Positions 1 through 8,368 of a stretch of DNA of 17,265 nucleotides are shown one piece after another. Positions within the stretch are counted from its first letter, which is position 1; each line of letters starts with the position of its first letter. The notes below the pieces were generated by a model, which saw nothing but the letters and a program-made list of their open reading frames with translations, had not been told where the DNA came from and did no database searches. The stretch is from Candidatus Yonathbacteria bacterium. Its GTDB lineage: Bacteria > Patescibacteriota > Minisyncoccia > Phycocordibacterales > UBA1550. The DNA lies in assembly GCA_016201355.1 (NCBI GenBank), contig JACQCY010000019.1:1-17265 (forward strand), written 5' to 3'. The translations under genes were made by a program, and so were the position numbers.

Positions 1-19
1 AAATACGAAACATCCGAGC

Positions 20-55
20 AACCATAGATGTATAGTATATTATATGTCTATGGTT
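20..55. repeat. Inverted repeat upstream of the histidine kinase
   Basis: Nine-base perfect arms, AACCATAGA at 20-28 and TCTATGGTT at 47-55, enclose an 18-base AT-rich middle. A second possible pairing is TACGAA at 4-9 with TTCGTA at 54-59. There is no T-run behind it, so it is not a convincing terminator. It could be a regulator site for the kinase gene or the 3' end structure of a gene left of the window. Its function is unknown. Confidence 0.4.
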
Positions 56-100
56 CGTAAAAACTACCGGTAAGCGCTATTCTCCTTTCATCTTATCAAG

Positions 101-106
101 TATACT
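101..106 (+). promoter_or_regulatory. Putative -10 box of the histidine kinase gene
   Basis: TATACT lies nine bases before the ATG at 116. A start site at the usual distance would give a leader of only about three bases, so the mRNA would be almost leaderless. No good -35 box and no Shine-Dalgarno sequence are visible. Confidence 0.4.
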
Positions 107-115
107 AATGCATAT

Positions 116-2416
116 ATGAAACTACGGACAAAAATCATTCTCTTTTTTGGAACCGTTCTCCTTATCATCGCGCTCGGTATTTCTTTTTATGCTGAGTATG
201 TGGTGGGAAATGTCTTCAAAAAACAAGCAACGACCGATCTTCGTATCATTGCGGAACAAAGCGAGAGCGCATACCTTTCTTTCTTGGGAAGTTTGAATGT
301 CCGCGCGCTTGATTGGACATCCGACAACACCATTCGAAAAATGACAAAGGAGTTGCTCACTCTCCCCGCGGGGGCTCCCCATAACGCGCGCCTCGCAAAA
401 GAATTTGCCACCTATGTGAGTGAGAAAAAGATGCCGTTTGATAAAACAATATTCCTTACCGACCTGCTCAACAAGGATGGTATCGTCATTGCTTCAACGC
501 AAATCGAGCGTATTGGAAAAGACGAAAAGATGGAAGAGCAAACATTCCACAAGGTGCACAATTTTGATGCAACAATCAATTCAAAATTTGGAGAAGTGTT
601 TTTTGGGACCATTGTACTCGGTAAAGATGGTCACCCAGAACCAACTCTCAATGTGACCGTGCGACTTTTTGACATAGACGAAAACGGAGAGATTAAACCT
701 CTTGATGCCGTCCTCCTTGTTTATTATTCCAATGTGATACAGATTGCTGATGTGCTTGGTTCGGGAAGAACCAGTGTTTACGTGAGACTACCCGCCGTTA
801 CGGGAAGACAAACAAGCGAAGCGCTTTTGGAGGGGTACCAAACCTCTGATCTTTACCTGGTCAACAATGACCACATTATGGTCACCCCATCACGCACCAT
901 AAAGGATTTGAAAACGAAACAGAAAGTAGACACGCTCCCCGTGCGTGAATGTTTGGAAAACGGGAAGGAAATAAGTGCTGAATACGACAATTACCAAGGA
1001 GTGCGGGTATTGGGTTCCTCAATGTGTTTCCAAAGAGAAGGAACTGTGCTTTTAGTAGAGGTTCAGAAAGATGAGCTCTTTGCGCCGTTAACAGCGCTCA
1101 TACGATCTACTATTATTGGTGAAATGTTATTTTTTGTCTTAGGAATTTTCATTATCTTTCTTTTTGTAAGAAAACCCCTTATGTATATTAAAGATATCGT
1201 GGAAGCTGTAAGACAAGTTGAAAGAGGAAATCTTGATACTCAAATAAAAGTGGAGACGAACGATGAATTAGGATACCTTGCCACTTCGTTCAACACGATG
1301 ATCTCTGCGGTACGCGACAATCAAAAACATTTACGAGAAGGAAATGCCAAGAGTGAGGCGCTCCTCGCTTCACTCGGCGAAGGAATGATTGCTATTGATA
1401 ATACCGGGAGTATCATCACCATAAATCGTATGGCGGAAAAGATACTTGGATTAAAATCTGTTGAAGTTGTAGGGAAAAAAGCGATTGAGGTGATAAACAC
1501 ATTAGATGAAAATGGCAAAGAGATACCTCAAGAACAACGCGTATTTTCTCTCCAGGAGGCAAATGCAAGGGTAATATCAAAGACGATGCTCTATAGAAGA
1601 AAAGATGATGGGTACCTACCGGTAGCAATCACCGTAACTCCGGTCATATTGGATGAAAAGATTATCGGTTCTATTAATATTTTCCGTGACATCACTGAGG
1701 AGAAGAAGACTGAAAAAATGCGCCAAGATATTCTCTCGCTCTCTTCGCACCAATTGCGCACTCCTCTATCTGGTACCAAGTGGCTTATTGAAACACTCAA
1801 AAGAGGGATTAATGGGGTGTTGAACGAAAAACAAACTGAATATATCGATGAAATATACAAGATTAATGAACGAATGACGGGGCTTGTCTCTGATATGTTG
1901 AAAGTCCTTCGCATCGAAAGCGGAATGGGCTCATTTAAAAAAGAGGTTATTTCCACACAGTTTCTTTTTGATGCAATACAAACCACAATGGGCCCCGCGG
2001 CACGTGCGCGACAAATAAAACTGCATTTTACCGACAAAGAAAGCATTCCCCTCGTCACTGCACCCGAGCTAATCCGTAACATCCTTGAAAGTTTTATATC
2101 TAATGCCATCACCTATTCACACTCTGGGTCAGAAGTTTTTATTGATTTTGGAAAAGAGGGCGATGATATTATCTTCTCCGTAAAAGATCTTGGGATAGGT
2201 ATTCCTAAGGGAGAGCAGGAACCAATATTCAGTCGTTTCTACCGCGCCTCGAATGCGAAGATATTTAACACTAAAAGTTCGGGACTCGGCCTGTATATCG
2301 CCCAAACACTCGCCGAACAACTAGGAGCCAAGGTTTATTTTGAATCAAAAGAAAATAAGGGTTCAACATTCTTTGTGCGAGGACATTTCCAAAATTCTGT
2401 AAAAGATGTACAATAA
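116..2416 (+). CDS. Membrane sensor histidine kinase (sensor-HAMP-PAS-HisKA-HATPase)
   Basis: Sensor half of a two-component system: it senses an extracytoplasmic signal, autophosphorylates on histidine and passes the phosphate to a response regulator. The 766 residues read in order: membrane segment about 7-29, a large external sensor region about 30-330 (Cache-like by size and position, not proven), membrane segment about 332-351, HAMP about 352-404, PAS about 412-530, HisKA with phosphoacceptor His545 in SSHQLRTPLS, and an ATPase domain with N-box Asn663, G1 box Asp691 in DLGIGIP, an FSRFYRAS F-box and a G2 box GLGLYIAQ. All catalytic motifs are present, so it should be active. The ATG at 116 is chosen because the hydrophobic segment follows at once. 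The receiver gene starts 48 bases downstream, giving a kinase/regulator pair. The ligand cannot be told from sequence. Confidence 0.95.
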   Translation: MKLRTKIILFFGTVLLIIALGISFYAEYVVGNVFKKQATTDLRIIAEQSESAYLSFLGSLNVRALDWTSDNTIRKMTKELLTLPAGAPHNARLAKEFATYVSEKKMPFDKTIFLTDLLNKDGIVIASTQIERIGKDEKMEEQTFHKVHNFDATINSKFGEVFFGTIVLGKDGHPEPTLNVTVRLFDIDENGEIKPLDAVLLVYYSNVIQIADVLGSGRTSVYVRLPAVTGRQTSEALLEGYQTSDLYLVNNDHIMVTPSRTIKDLKTKQKVDTLPVRECLENGKEISAEYDNYQGVRVLGSSMCFQREGTVLLVEVQKDELFAPLTALIRSTIIGEMLFFVLGIFIIFLFVRKPLMYIKDIVEAVRQVERGNLDTQIKVETNDELGYLATSFNTMISAVRDNQKHLREGNAKSEALLASLGEGMIAIDNTGSIITINRMAEKILGLKSVEVVGKKAIEVINTLDENGKEIPQEQRVFSLQEANARVISKTMLYRRKDDGYLPVAITVTPVILDEKIIGSINIFRDITEEKKTEKMRQDILSLSSHQLRTPLSGTKWLIETLKRGINGVLNEKQTEYIDEIYKINERMTGLVSDMLKVLRIESGMGSFKKEVISTQFLFDAIQTTMGPAARARQIKLHFTDKESIPLVTAPELIRNILESFISNAITYSHSGSEVFIDFGKEGDDIIFSVKDLGIGIPKGEQEPIFSRFYRASNAKIFNTKSSGLGLYIAQTLAEQLGAKVYFESKENKGSTFFVRGHFQNSVKDVQ

Positions 2417-2428
2417 GCGTTAATCGTG

Positions 2429-2441
2429 TATACTCTATACT
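2429..2441 (+). promoter_or_regulatory. Two overlapping -10-like boxes before the response regulator
   Basis: TATACT occurs at 2429-2434, preceded by TG at 2427-2428 as in an extended -10, and again at 2436-2441. They lie between the kinase stop and the regulator ATG at 2465. This suggests the regulator can be transcribed on its own with a leader of about 17 bases. No clear -35 box is seen. Confidence 0.35.
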
Positions 2442-2464
2442 ATAAGTAATAATAAAGAAAAGAT

Positions 2465-2833
2465 ATGAGCCATATATTAATTGTCGAAGATGAAGAATTC
2501 TTGGTGCGCGCAATAAAAGATAATCTAACCTCCGAAGGATATACCGTATCTGTCGCGATGGACGGAGGAGCCGTAGCCGACGAGATACAAAAGAAAAAAC
2601 CCGCGCTTATTCTCCTTGACCTCCTTCTCCCTAAGAAGAACGGTTTTGATGTGCTCCGTGATATCAAAGCAAATCCGGAATGGCAACTCATCCCCGTCAT
2701 CATCCTTTCCAATCTCGGCGAGGACTCGGAAATTAAACGCGGTCTTGAGCTTGGCGCAAGCGATTATTTTGTAAAATCCCAACACCCGATACAGGAAGTT
2801 ATGGATAAAGTTAAAGAATATGTGCAGAGATAA
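2465..2833 (+). CDS. Single-domain response regulator (CheY/Spo0F-like receiver)
   Basis: Phosphate receiver partner of the preceding kinase. The 122 residues form one receiver domain and nothing else: acidic pocket Glu8/Asp9/Glu10 in VEDEE, phosphoacceptor Asp52 in LLDLLLP, switch Ser82 in ILSNLG and conserved Lys104 in YFVKS. There is no DNA-binding or enzymatic output domain, so it must act through protein contact or as a phosphorelay step. It follows the kinase by 48 bases in the same direction and is followed by a 293-base repeat-rich gap. The bases before the ATG (AAGAAAAGAT) give at best a weak ribosome-binding site. Receiver identity is certain; its target is unknown. Confidence 0.95.
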   Translation: MSHILIVEDEEFLVRAIKDNLTSEGYTVSVAMDGGAVADEIQKKKPALILLDLLLPKKNGFDVLRDIKANPEWQLIPVIILSNLGEDSEIKRGLELGASDYFVKSQHPIQEVMDKVKEYVQR

Positions 2834-2842
2834 AATTTCAAA

Positions 2843-2863
2843 ATAAAAACTGAAAACGAAAAA
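2843..2863 (+). repeat. 21-base repeat, copy 1 (3' of response regulator)
   Basis: These 21 bases (core ACTGAAAACGAAAAA) recur exactly at 15533-15553. Both copies sit within about ten bases downstream of a plus-strand stop codon and are followed by AT-rich sequence, suggesting a dispersed 3'-end element. The role is unknown. Confidence 0.6.
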
Positions 2864-2874
2864 CTCAATAATAA

Positions 2875-3079
2875 ATTTTAAATTACAAATTTTAAATTTT
2901 AAATCAATTTTAAATATTAGAGAAGTCCCGTATTAAGTTTTTGTTACTTTTCACTCTTATTTTGCAAGGGCAAAAATGATGAAAACCTTATTGTGGGACA
3001 AGTCTATTTTAATTTTAAAACATTTAGTAATTTGGATTTCATTTAAAATTTAAAATTTGTAATTTAAAATTATCTATAC
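2875..3079. repeat. Nested palindromic AT-rich intergenic element, long copy
   Basis: Perfect 30-base inverted arms at 2875-2904 and 3041-3070 (AAATTACAAATTT and its complement at their cores) enclose a second, imperfect inverted pair at about 2918-2937 and 2987-3006. The latter has matched GTCCC/GGGAC and TAGA/TCTA blocks, and inside it lies a perfect TTTTGC/GCAAAA hairpin at 2960-2965 and 2970-2975. A shorter relative lies at 12961-13079; the two share an exact 23-mer (2890-2912 and 12972-12994) and a diverged right half. It fills most of the 293-base gap between the regulator and the dockerin gene. No convincing coding sequence is seen; a 25-codon ORF inside is a by-product of the repeat. 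Confidence 0.75.
2918..3006. mobile_element. Possible MITE-like core inside the intergenic repeat
   Basis: About 89 bases bounded by imperfect inverted ends are present here but absent from the shorter repeat copy at 12961-13079, where the flanking blocks are joined by only a few bases. Presence in one copy and absence in the other, together with inverted ends, fits a small non-autonomous insertion. A folded RNA or a deletion in the other copy fits as well. No target duplication is clear because the flanks are so AT-rich. Confidence 0.3.
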
Positions 3080-3108
3080 GCTATATTCCACATTCCCTTC
3101 TTATAAGG

Positions 3109-3114
3109 TACAAT
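3109..3114 (+). promoter_or_regulatory. Putative -10 box of the dockerin gene
   Basis: TACAAT ends 12 bases before the ATG at 3127. Transcription would start roughly six bases before the start codon, again close to leaderless. No Shine-Dalgarno and no clear -35 box are visible. Confidence 0.35.
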
Positions 3115-3126
3115 GAATGTAAATAA

Positions 3127-6100
3127 ATGCCTGCTTCTTTTCGGAAACCAGTAATAAAACTTTTTGTTGTCATTTTTGTGATAGTAGGTTTTTTGTTCTC
3201 GCAAGATGAAGCGCTCGCGGCGCTTCAGTATGTCGGCGGAACATCCGGCACCGGAACAGGATCAACTTACAGCGTCTCACTCACCAGCTTGACGAGTGGT
3301 ATTGGTAGCGCCCCCCTAGCAGGCGACTTGGTCATTGTTGTCACCGGGTGGGCAAGTAATGCAAACGGAAATCCTGGTGTTACCACTCCAGCCGGATATA
3401 CCGAAGAGTACGATCTTTATGTTAATAGCACCCGAGATGCCAATGCCAGTGTCAATTGGAAAATTATGAGCGGAACACCGGATACTTCCGTTACCGTAAG
3501 CGGTTTCAACAATACGGCAAATGGTGGAGCTACGGTTGTACAAGTATGGCGCGGAGCAGATCAAACAACACCAATGGATGTTGCTCCTCCTACCGGCGCC
3601 ACCAACAATAAGACTGCTCACCCAGACAGTCCGAGTATCACCCCCGTTACAGCCGGCGCGTATGTTCTGACCGTCGGCTTGGGAACCGGTAATTCTGCGC
3701 CATTATCGTTTACCGCTCCAGCCGGTTATGGCAATGCAGTATCTGTCGCAGGTGTCGGCTCCACAATGTCGGCCATCGCGAATATCGCATCAAAAGCGTG
3801 GAGTAGCGGAGCGGAAAATCCTGCAGTGTGGACCGGTGGCAACGCAGATACCAATTCAGACTCGTGGGCTGCCGGCACTTTAGCAATACGACCGGACATC
3901 GTTCCCCCAACTCCCAATCCGATGTCGTTTGCCTCGGTCCCCGCAAATAACAGCGCGACGCAGATTAGTATGACCGCGACAACTGCCACCGATCTTTCTA
4001 CCCCAGTTAATTATCTTTTTACTTATTCTGCATGTGGGGCAAATAATGGCGCGGGCGGGACGACCAGCTCTTGGCAGTCAATCGCCACTTATTCCGACAG
4101 CGGACTTGATCCGAACAAATGTTACGGGTATACGGTTCAAGCGCGCGACGCTCTTTCAAACACCGGTACCGCATCGTCCGTCTCTTCTACTTACACTTCC
4201 GCAAACACTCCCGGCACGCCGACGCTTGGATCACCCACAACAAACACGCTCAACTTCACGAACGCCGAAAACAGCAACCCTGCCTTAAGCCCGACAACAA
4301 ATTTTGCGGTGCAGGTAGTAACCACAAGTCCTAGCGATGCAGTGTGGCTTAATAAATGGGTCGATGCTTCCGGTAACCCGGGAGCTACCGCAGTATGGAT
4401 GACCGATACGCAACTGGACGCTTTGGTTCTCCATAGTTTGCAATCGAGCACGCTCTACGGCGCTAAAGTAAAAGCGCGCAACCAGGACACCGACGAAACA
4501 GCGCTGAGCGCTGAGGGGCAAGGCACGACTTCGGCTCCTGCACCGATTACAACCATCAGCAACTTTGTCACCGCGGAACCGTCGGATTCCACCATAGCCC
4601 CCGGCGCTTCAGCTCTCGTCGATTCGTTTGGCTTACAAACGAGCTCCGGCTCTGACACCGTAACAGGAGTAACCGTCACCCTTACCTCTGGCACTGGAGC
4701 GCGCGTCGCAACAGTATCGATTACCAATAACGGAGACACCGTCACTTATTGCAGTGTCGCGCCTTCGGGAGATACGGCAACGATGACCGGTTGCGGAATC
4801 CCTATCACCACCACAAACACGCAATTCAAAATAAAAATCACCGCGATTGAACACACCGCAATGCCCGCGCCTCCGGGAGCATCATATGCAGTGACAAGTA
4901 CCATAAACACATTCACGAGCACCAATGCGCAAGCAGGGACCGATTCGGGAAGCGCGACCGTCACCATCGACAACCTCTCCCCTTCCGCCGCGTCATCGAT
5001 AAACGGTAGCGCGGGCAATGCGCAAGTTTCTATTAGCTGGACAAACCCTATCGATACGGATTATGCAAATCAAACCGTGCTTCGTCGAACAAGTAGCGCG
5101 ATCACCGATACACCAACGGAAGGCGCCCTATACAGTGAGGGAAATACTATTGGGTCCGCGACGGTGGTATGCGTCATAATGACACCCACCGCAACTTGCA
5201 CCGACACCGGACTCAATAACGGCACCGCATATCATTACAAAATATTCAGCAAGGATTCAAACGGTAATTATTCTGCCGGAGTGGTGCCGACTGGGTCGCC
5301 TTTTACTCCGTCGCTTTCGACATTTACCATCATTTCGACGGCAGGATCTGGCGGAACAATCAGTCCTCTGGGAACAACCACTGTCGCGCAAGGAAGTTCG
5401 CAACTTTACACCATTACGCCAATTTTGGGCTACGATGTCGCGACGCTTGTTGTTGATGGATCTTCTATCGCAACATCAACAACCTATACATTTGGGAATG
5501 TTCAACAAAACCACACCATTGATGCAGCATTTGTTCAGATTACCCCGACCTACACCATTACTTCAACCACCGGGACAAACGGGACCATCAGTCCGCTTGG
5601 CGCCACCATCCTCCTGCAAGGAGCGGACCAAACTTACACCATCACTCCAACCTCGGGCTATGTGGTAGACACGCTCACGGTAGACAGCGTATCGATCGCA
5701 ACGACAACTTCATATACATTTACGAATGCGCAAGCAAACCACGCGATAGCGGTAACATTTTCTCTTATTCCACCGCCGCCGGGAACATTCGCAATTACCG
5801 CGACCGCAGGAGCAAACGGTGGAGTCAGCCCCACGGGAGTAACTATTGTTACCCAAGGAAATTCTCAAACCTACACCATCACCCCTTCTTCCGGGTACTC
5901 CATAGGGACGCTTACCGTGGATACGGTGTCAATCGCAACTTCGACTTCGTATACCTTTACCAATGTGCAAACGAATCACACCATTGAAGCGACATTCATC
6001 GCGCTCTCCGCAGGAGCGACAACAGCGGTGCCACCAGATAGTGGAGCGTCCCGCCCGACCACAGTCTCGTTCTTGGGCAAGGCTTTCCCTAAAGGGACAA

Positions 6101-6768
6101 TCCAAATCATTGATAAGACATTGAGTGATGAAAAAATATTTAACCAGAAAAATATTATTGATGATGACGGCTCATTCCGTATCTCGTTTGTGGGGATCTT
6201 CCAAACACTGCACAGTTTCGGACTCATCGTAAAGGATTCATTGGGGAGATCCTCTCAGACAAAATTTTTCACCATCGACACAAGGTCTGATGATTTCGTG
6301 GTAAAAGACATTCTCACTCCTCCGACGATAGACATCGTGAACGGACAAGTCTCTCGCGGATCGAATGCGCTCGTCACGGGATATGCGTCACCCAAACATA
6401 TCGTTCAAATCAAATTAGATGGTATAATAAAAGACAAGATCATCACCGAAAAAGATGGTTCTTATTTATTTAAATTGTCCACGGGAGAGCTTGCGTTCGG
6501 GCAACACAAAGTACAGGCAATTCAAATCGACCCTGCTTCAGCAAAAGAGAGCGACCTGTCTCTCTCTCGCACTTTTGTCGTTAGCCGTCTCTCGGTGGTC
6601 CAAGCCGACCTCTCCGGTGATGGAAAGATCGATATCCGTGATTGGAGCATCTTTCTCTCTCGGTGGGTTTCAAAAGATTCACTCCTAAGAGAGAGTATCG
6701 ATCTCAACGGGGACGGCAAGATAAATATAATCGATTTTAGCATCTTCATTAAAACAATAAGAAAATAA
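3127..6768 (+). CDS. Secreted multidomain surface protein with InlB-type repeats and C-terminal dockerin
   Basis: Large exported protein, probably a surface adhesin or attached exoprotein; no catalytic domain was recognised. The 1213 residues start with a signal peptide (about 1-31, ending near EALA). An N-terminal beta-rich region follows to about 260, rich in Gly, Thr and Ser, then fibronectin-III-like segments, one about 615-725. Three tandem repeats of about 71 residues, of the divergent InlB B-repeat type, lie at about 733-803, 809-879 and 888-957, each with YTITP..GY, a LxVD turn and a NHTI-like end. Two Ig-like domains come next. The end is a type I dockerin with two EF-hand-like calcium loops, DLSGDGKIDIRD at 1161-1172 and DLNGDGKINIID at 1192-1203. 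The cohesin remnant follows directly, so the partner is probably next door. Calls for the dockerin and InlB repeats are firm; the ligand is unknown. Confidence 0.9.
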   Translation: MPASFRKPVIKLFVVIFVIVGFLFSQDEALAALQYVGGTSGTGTGSTYSVSLTSLTSGIGSAPLAGDLVIVVTGWASNANGNPGVTTPAGYTEEYDLYVNSTRDANASVNWKIMSGTPDTSVTVSGFNNTANGGATVVQVWRGADQTTPMDVAPPTGATNNKTAHPDSPSITPVTAGAYVLTVGLGTGNSAPLSFTAPAGYGNAVSVAGVGSTMSAIANIASKAWSSGAENPAVWTGGNADTNSDSWAAGTLAIRPDIVPPTPNPMSFASVPANNSATQISMTATTATDLSTPVNYLFTYSACGANNGAGGTTSSWQSIATYSDSGLDPNKCYGYTVQARDALSNTGTASSVSSTYTSANTPGTPTLGSPTTNTLNFTNAENSNPALSPTTNFAVQVVTTSPSDAVWLNKWVDASGNPGATAVWMTDTQLDALVLHSLQSSTLYGAKVKARNQDTDETALSAEGQGTTSAPAPITTISNFVTAEPSDSTIAPGASALVDSFGLQTSSGSDTVTGVTVTLTSGTGARVATVSITNNGDTVTYCSVAPSGDTATMTGCGIPITTTNTQFKIKITAIEHTAMPAPPGASYAVTSTINTFTSTNAQAGTDSGSATVTIDNLSPSAASSINGSAGNAQVSISWTNPIDTDYANQTVLRRTSSAITDTPTEGALYSEGNTIGSATVVCVIMTPTATCTDTGLNNGTAYHYKIFSKDSNGNYSAGVVPTGSPFTPSLSTFTIISTAGSGGTISPLGTTTVAQGSSQLYTITPILGYDVATLVVDGSSIATSTTYTFGNVQQNHTIDAAFVQITPTYTITSTTGTNGTISPLGATILLQGADQTYTITPTSGYVVDTLTVDSVSIATTTSYTFTNAQANHAIAVTFSLIPPPPGTFAITATAGANGGVSPTGVTIVTQGNSQTYTITPSSGYSIGTLTVDTVSIATSTSYTFTNVQTNHTIEATFIALSAGATTAVPPDSGASRPTTVSFLGKAFPKGTIQIIDKTLSDEKIFNQKNIIDDDGSFRISFVGIFQTLHSFGLIVKDSLGRSSQTKFFTIDTRSDDFVVKDILTPPTIDIVNGQVSRGSNALVTGYASPKHIVQIKLDGIIKDKIITEKDGSYLFKLSTGELAFGQHKVQAIQIDPASAKESDLSLSRTFVVSRLSVVQADLSGDGKIDIRDWSIFLSRWVSKDSLLRESIDLNGDGKINIIDFSIFIKTIRK
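5323..5997 (+). repeat. Three tandem InlB-type repeat units within the dockerin protein
   Basis: Units begin near 5323, 5551 and 5788, about 230 bases apart. They share the pattern [FY]xIxxTxGxxGxxSPxG, then QxYTITPxxGY, then VDxxSIAT and a final [TA]I.A/VTF. Similarity is stronger in protein than in DNA, so these are old duplications. In this family the units serve as extended stalk-like beta modules. Confidence 0.85.
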
Positions 6769-8361
6769 AAAAATTTTATAATCAAAATTGACAGCGAGGG
6801 AGTCGGTATCAATGCGGCCCAAGCGACCATCCGTTTCCCCAAAGAAACGCTTGAAGTAAAGTCCATCAATAAATCAGATTCGGCCTTTAGTTTCTGGCTC
6901 GAGGAACCGTCGTTTTCAAATACCGATGGAGTCATTTCATTTGTCGGAGGAACGCCGTATGGTGTTTCGGGAGCCTCCATTGAAATCATAAGAATTTCGT
7001 TTGTTGCAAAAGGAACAGGAGACGCCCCTCTTACGATCACTGATGCCGCCATCACGGCCTCAGACGGGAGCGGAACAAATGTTTTGTCCAAAATAAACAG
7101 TGCGTCTTTCAATATCTTGCCAACAAAGACAATCACTCCTATTATCAAACCACCTCAACAAATCGTGCGCGAAGCTATACCAGCAGAAACATCTCCCCAG
7201 AGTCCAACACTCCGCGTCCCTCTCTACCCTAACAGCACCGAATGGTACAATCTTTCAAATATATTTACCGCAAATTGGGATCTTCCCCGCGATACTATTT
7301 CTGTAAGTACTGCCATAAATAAACAACCTAACTTTGCCCCCAGTGTTTCCGAAGGACTCTTTGACAACAAAACCTTTGCCGCGCTCTCTGACGGTATCTG
7401 GTATCTTCATCTGCGACTCCATAACGAACTTGGATGGAGCGCTACTACTCACTATCGCATAGCGGTCGACACGAAAGCGCCTCTTCCTTTTGAAATTACC
7501 TCTCTCGAAAATATTGCCACCGATAATCCAACCCCCACCTTCCAATTCAAAACAAATGACACTCTCTCGGGAATCAAAGAATACCAAGCAAAGATCGACA
7601 CCAATGATTGGATGGTCATTCCCGCAAAGGATTTTAAAGGAATGTATACATTACCCCTTCAATCACCCGGGAAACACCAACTCACGATAAAAGCCGTAGA
7701 CCAAGCAAACAACAGCATCGAAAACAGTCTTTTTCTGGAAACCATCCCCCTTGAAGCGCCCCACTTTACTTTTGTGACCGATAAGATTTTTTCAGGAGAA
7801 TCCAAAGGACTGACCGCAAAAGGAACCGCGCTCAAGGGCGCAACAATCCTCCTCTCCCTCAACCAAAAAGAAACCCTTATTGCGAGCAGTGAGATAAACC
7901 CCGATCCCCTCGGTAATTGGGAATATACTTTTAGTGATCCGCTCCGAGATGGCGCATACACCGTAACCATTCAAAGCAAAGATGCGCGCGAAGCGCGGAG
8001 TTTCCCTGTCGTCTCTTCCTCTATCCAAGTTTCTGAAAAACCAATACTGCAATTTTGGTTCATCTCGTTGGGGAAAAACGGCGCGATGCTTCTCCTTGTA
8101 TTGATCCTCGTTGTTGGATTTACGGGAGGTTATCTTTTCTACAAAGAACGGGAGAAAAAAATAGCGCTCCGTGTCGACCTCACGGAGAGCGAAGCGACAA
8201 AAATATTCAAACTCATTGAAGATGATGTGGCGTCGCTCGACAAAACGAGAAGCACGCCAACGCCCATCGATGATGATTTTGCCTCTGAAAAACTCCGTAA
8301 AAATATAAAAAAAATGGGTGAGTACTTAAAAAGAACAATTACGAGAACAAAAGAAGACTAA
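6769..8361 (+). pseudogene. Membrane-anchored cohesin protein, 5'-truncated (no start codon or signal peptide)
   Basis: Reading on in frame from just after the dockerin gene's TAA gives a cohesin domain lacking its first strand (6781 to about 7110: KIDSEGVGINAAQATIRFP, then FxxWLEEPSFSN, then the G.I.F.GG block). A proline-rich linker, Ig-like domains and a C-terminal membrane helix (about 8068-8145) with a charged, probably cytoplasmic tail follow. Cohesins bind dockerins, so this would be the anchored receptor for the neighbour. There is no ATG, GTG or TTG in this frame from 6769 until the TTG at 7084, which lies near the end of the cohesin; starting there would give 425 residues without it. 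About 40-50 N-terminal residues and any intergenic gap seem deleted. Past the missing start, 1590 bases are open and look intact, so the loss is recent or an assembly artefact. Read-through of the TAA is a less likely alternative. Confidence 0.75.
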
Positions 8362-8368
8362 TTCCCTT

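Noticed and set aside
2977..3054. Small 25-codon ORF in the gap before the dockerin gene
   Set aside because: It lies wholly inside the palindromic repeat and its peptide is just the translated repeat.
5323..5997. CRISPR array or DNA tandem repeat
   Set aside because: The periodicity comes from three homologous protein modules of about 71 residues; the DNA is diverged and there are no spacers.
6766..6768. Recoding of the stop codon as a normal feature of the genome
   Set aside because: TAA, TAG and TGA each end well-defined genes or frames in this window, and known recoding in this radiation concerns TGA, not TAA.
7084..8361. An intact 425-residue protein starting at TTG 7084
   Set aside because: The start falls inside the cohesin domain's last part, has no ribosome-binding site, and the cohesin body upstream in the same frame shows the real gene was longer.
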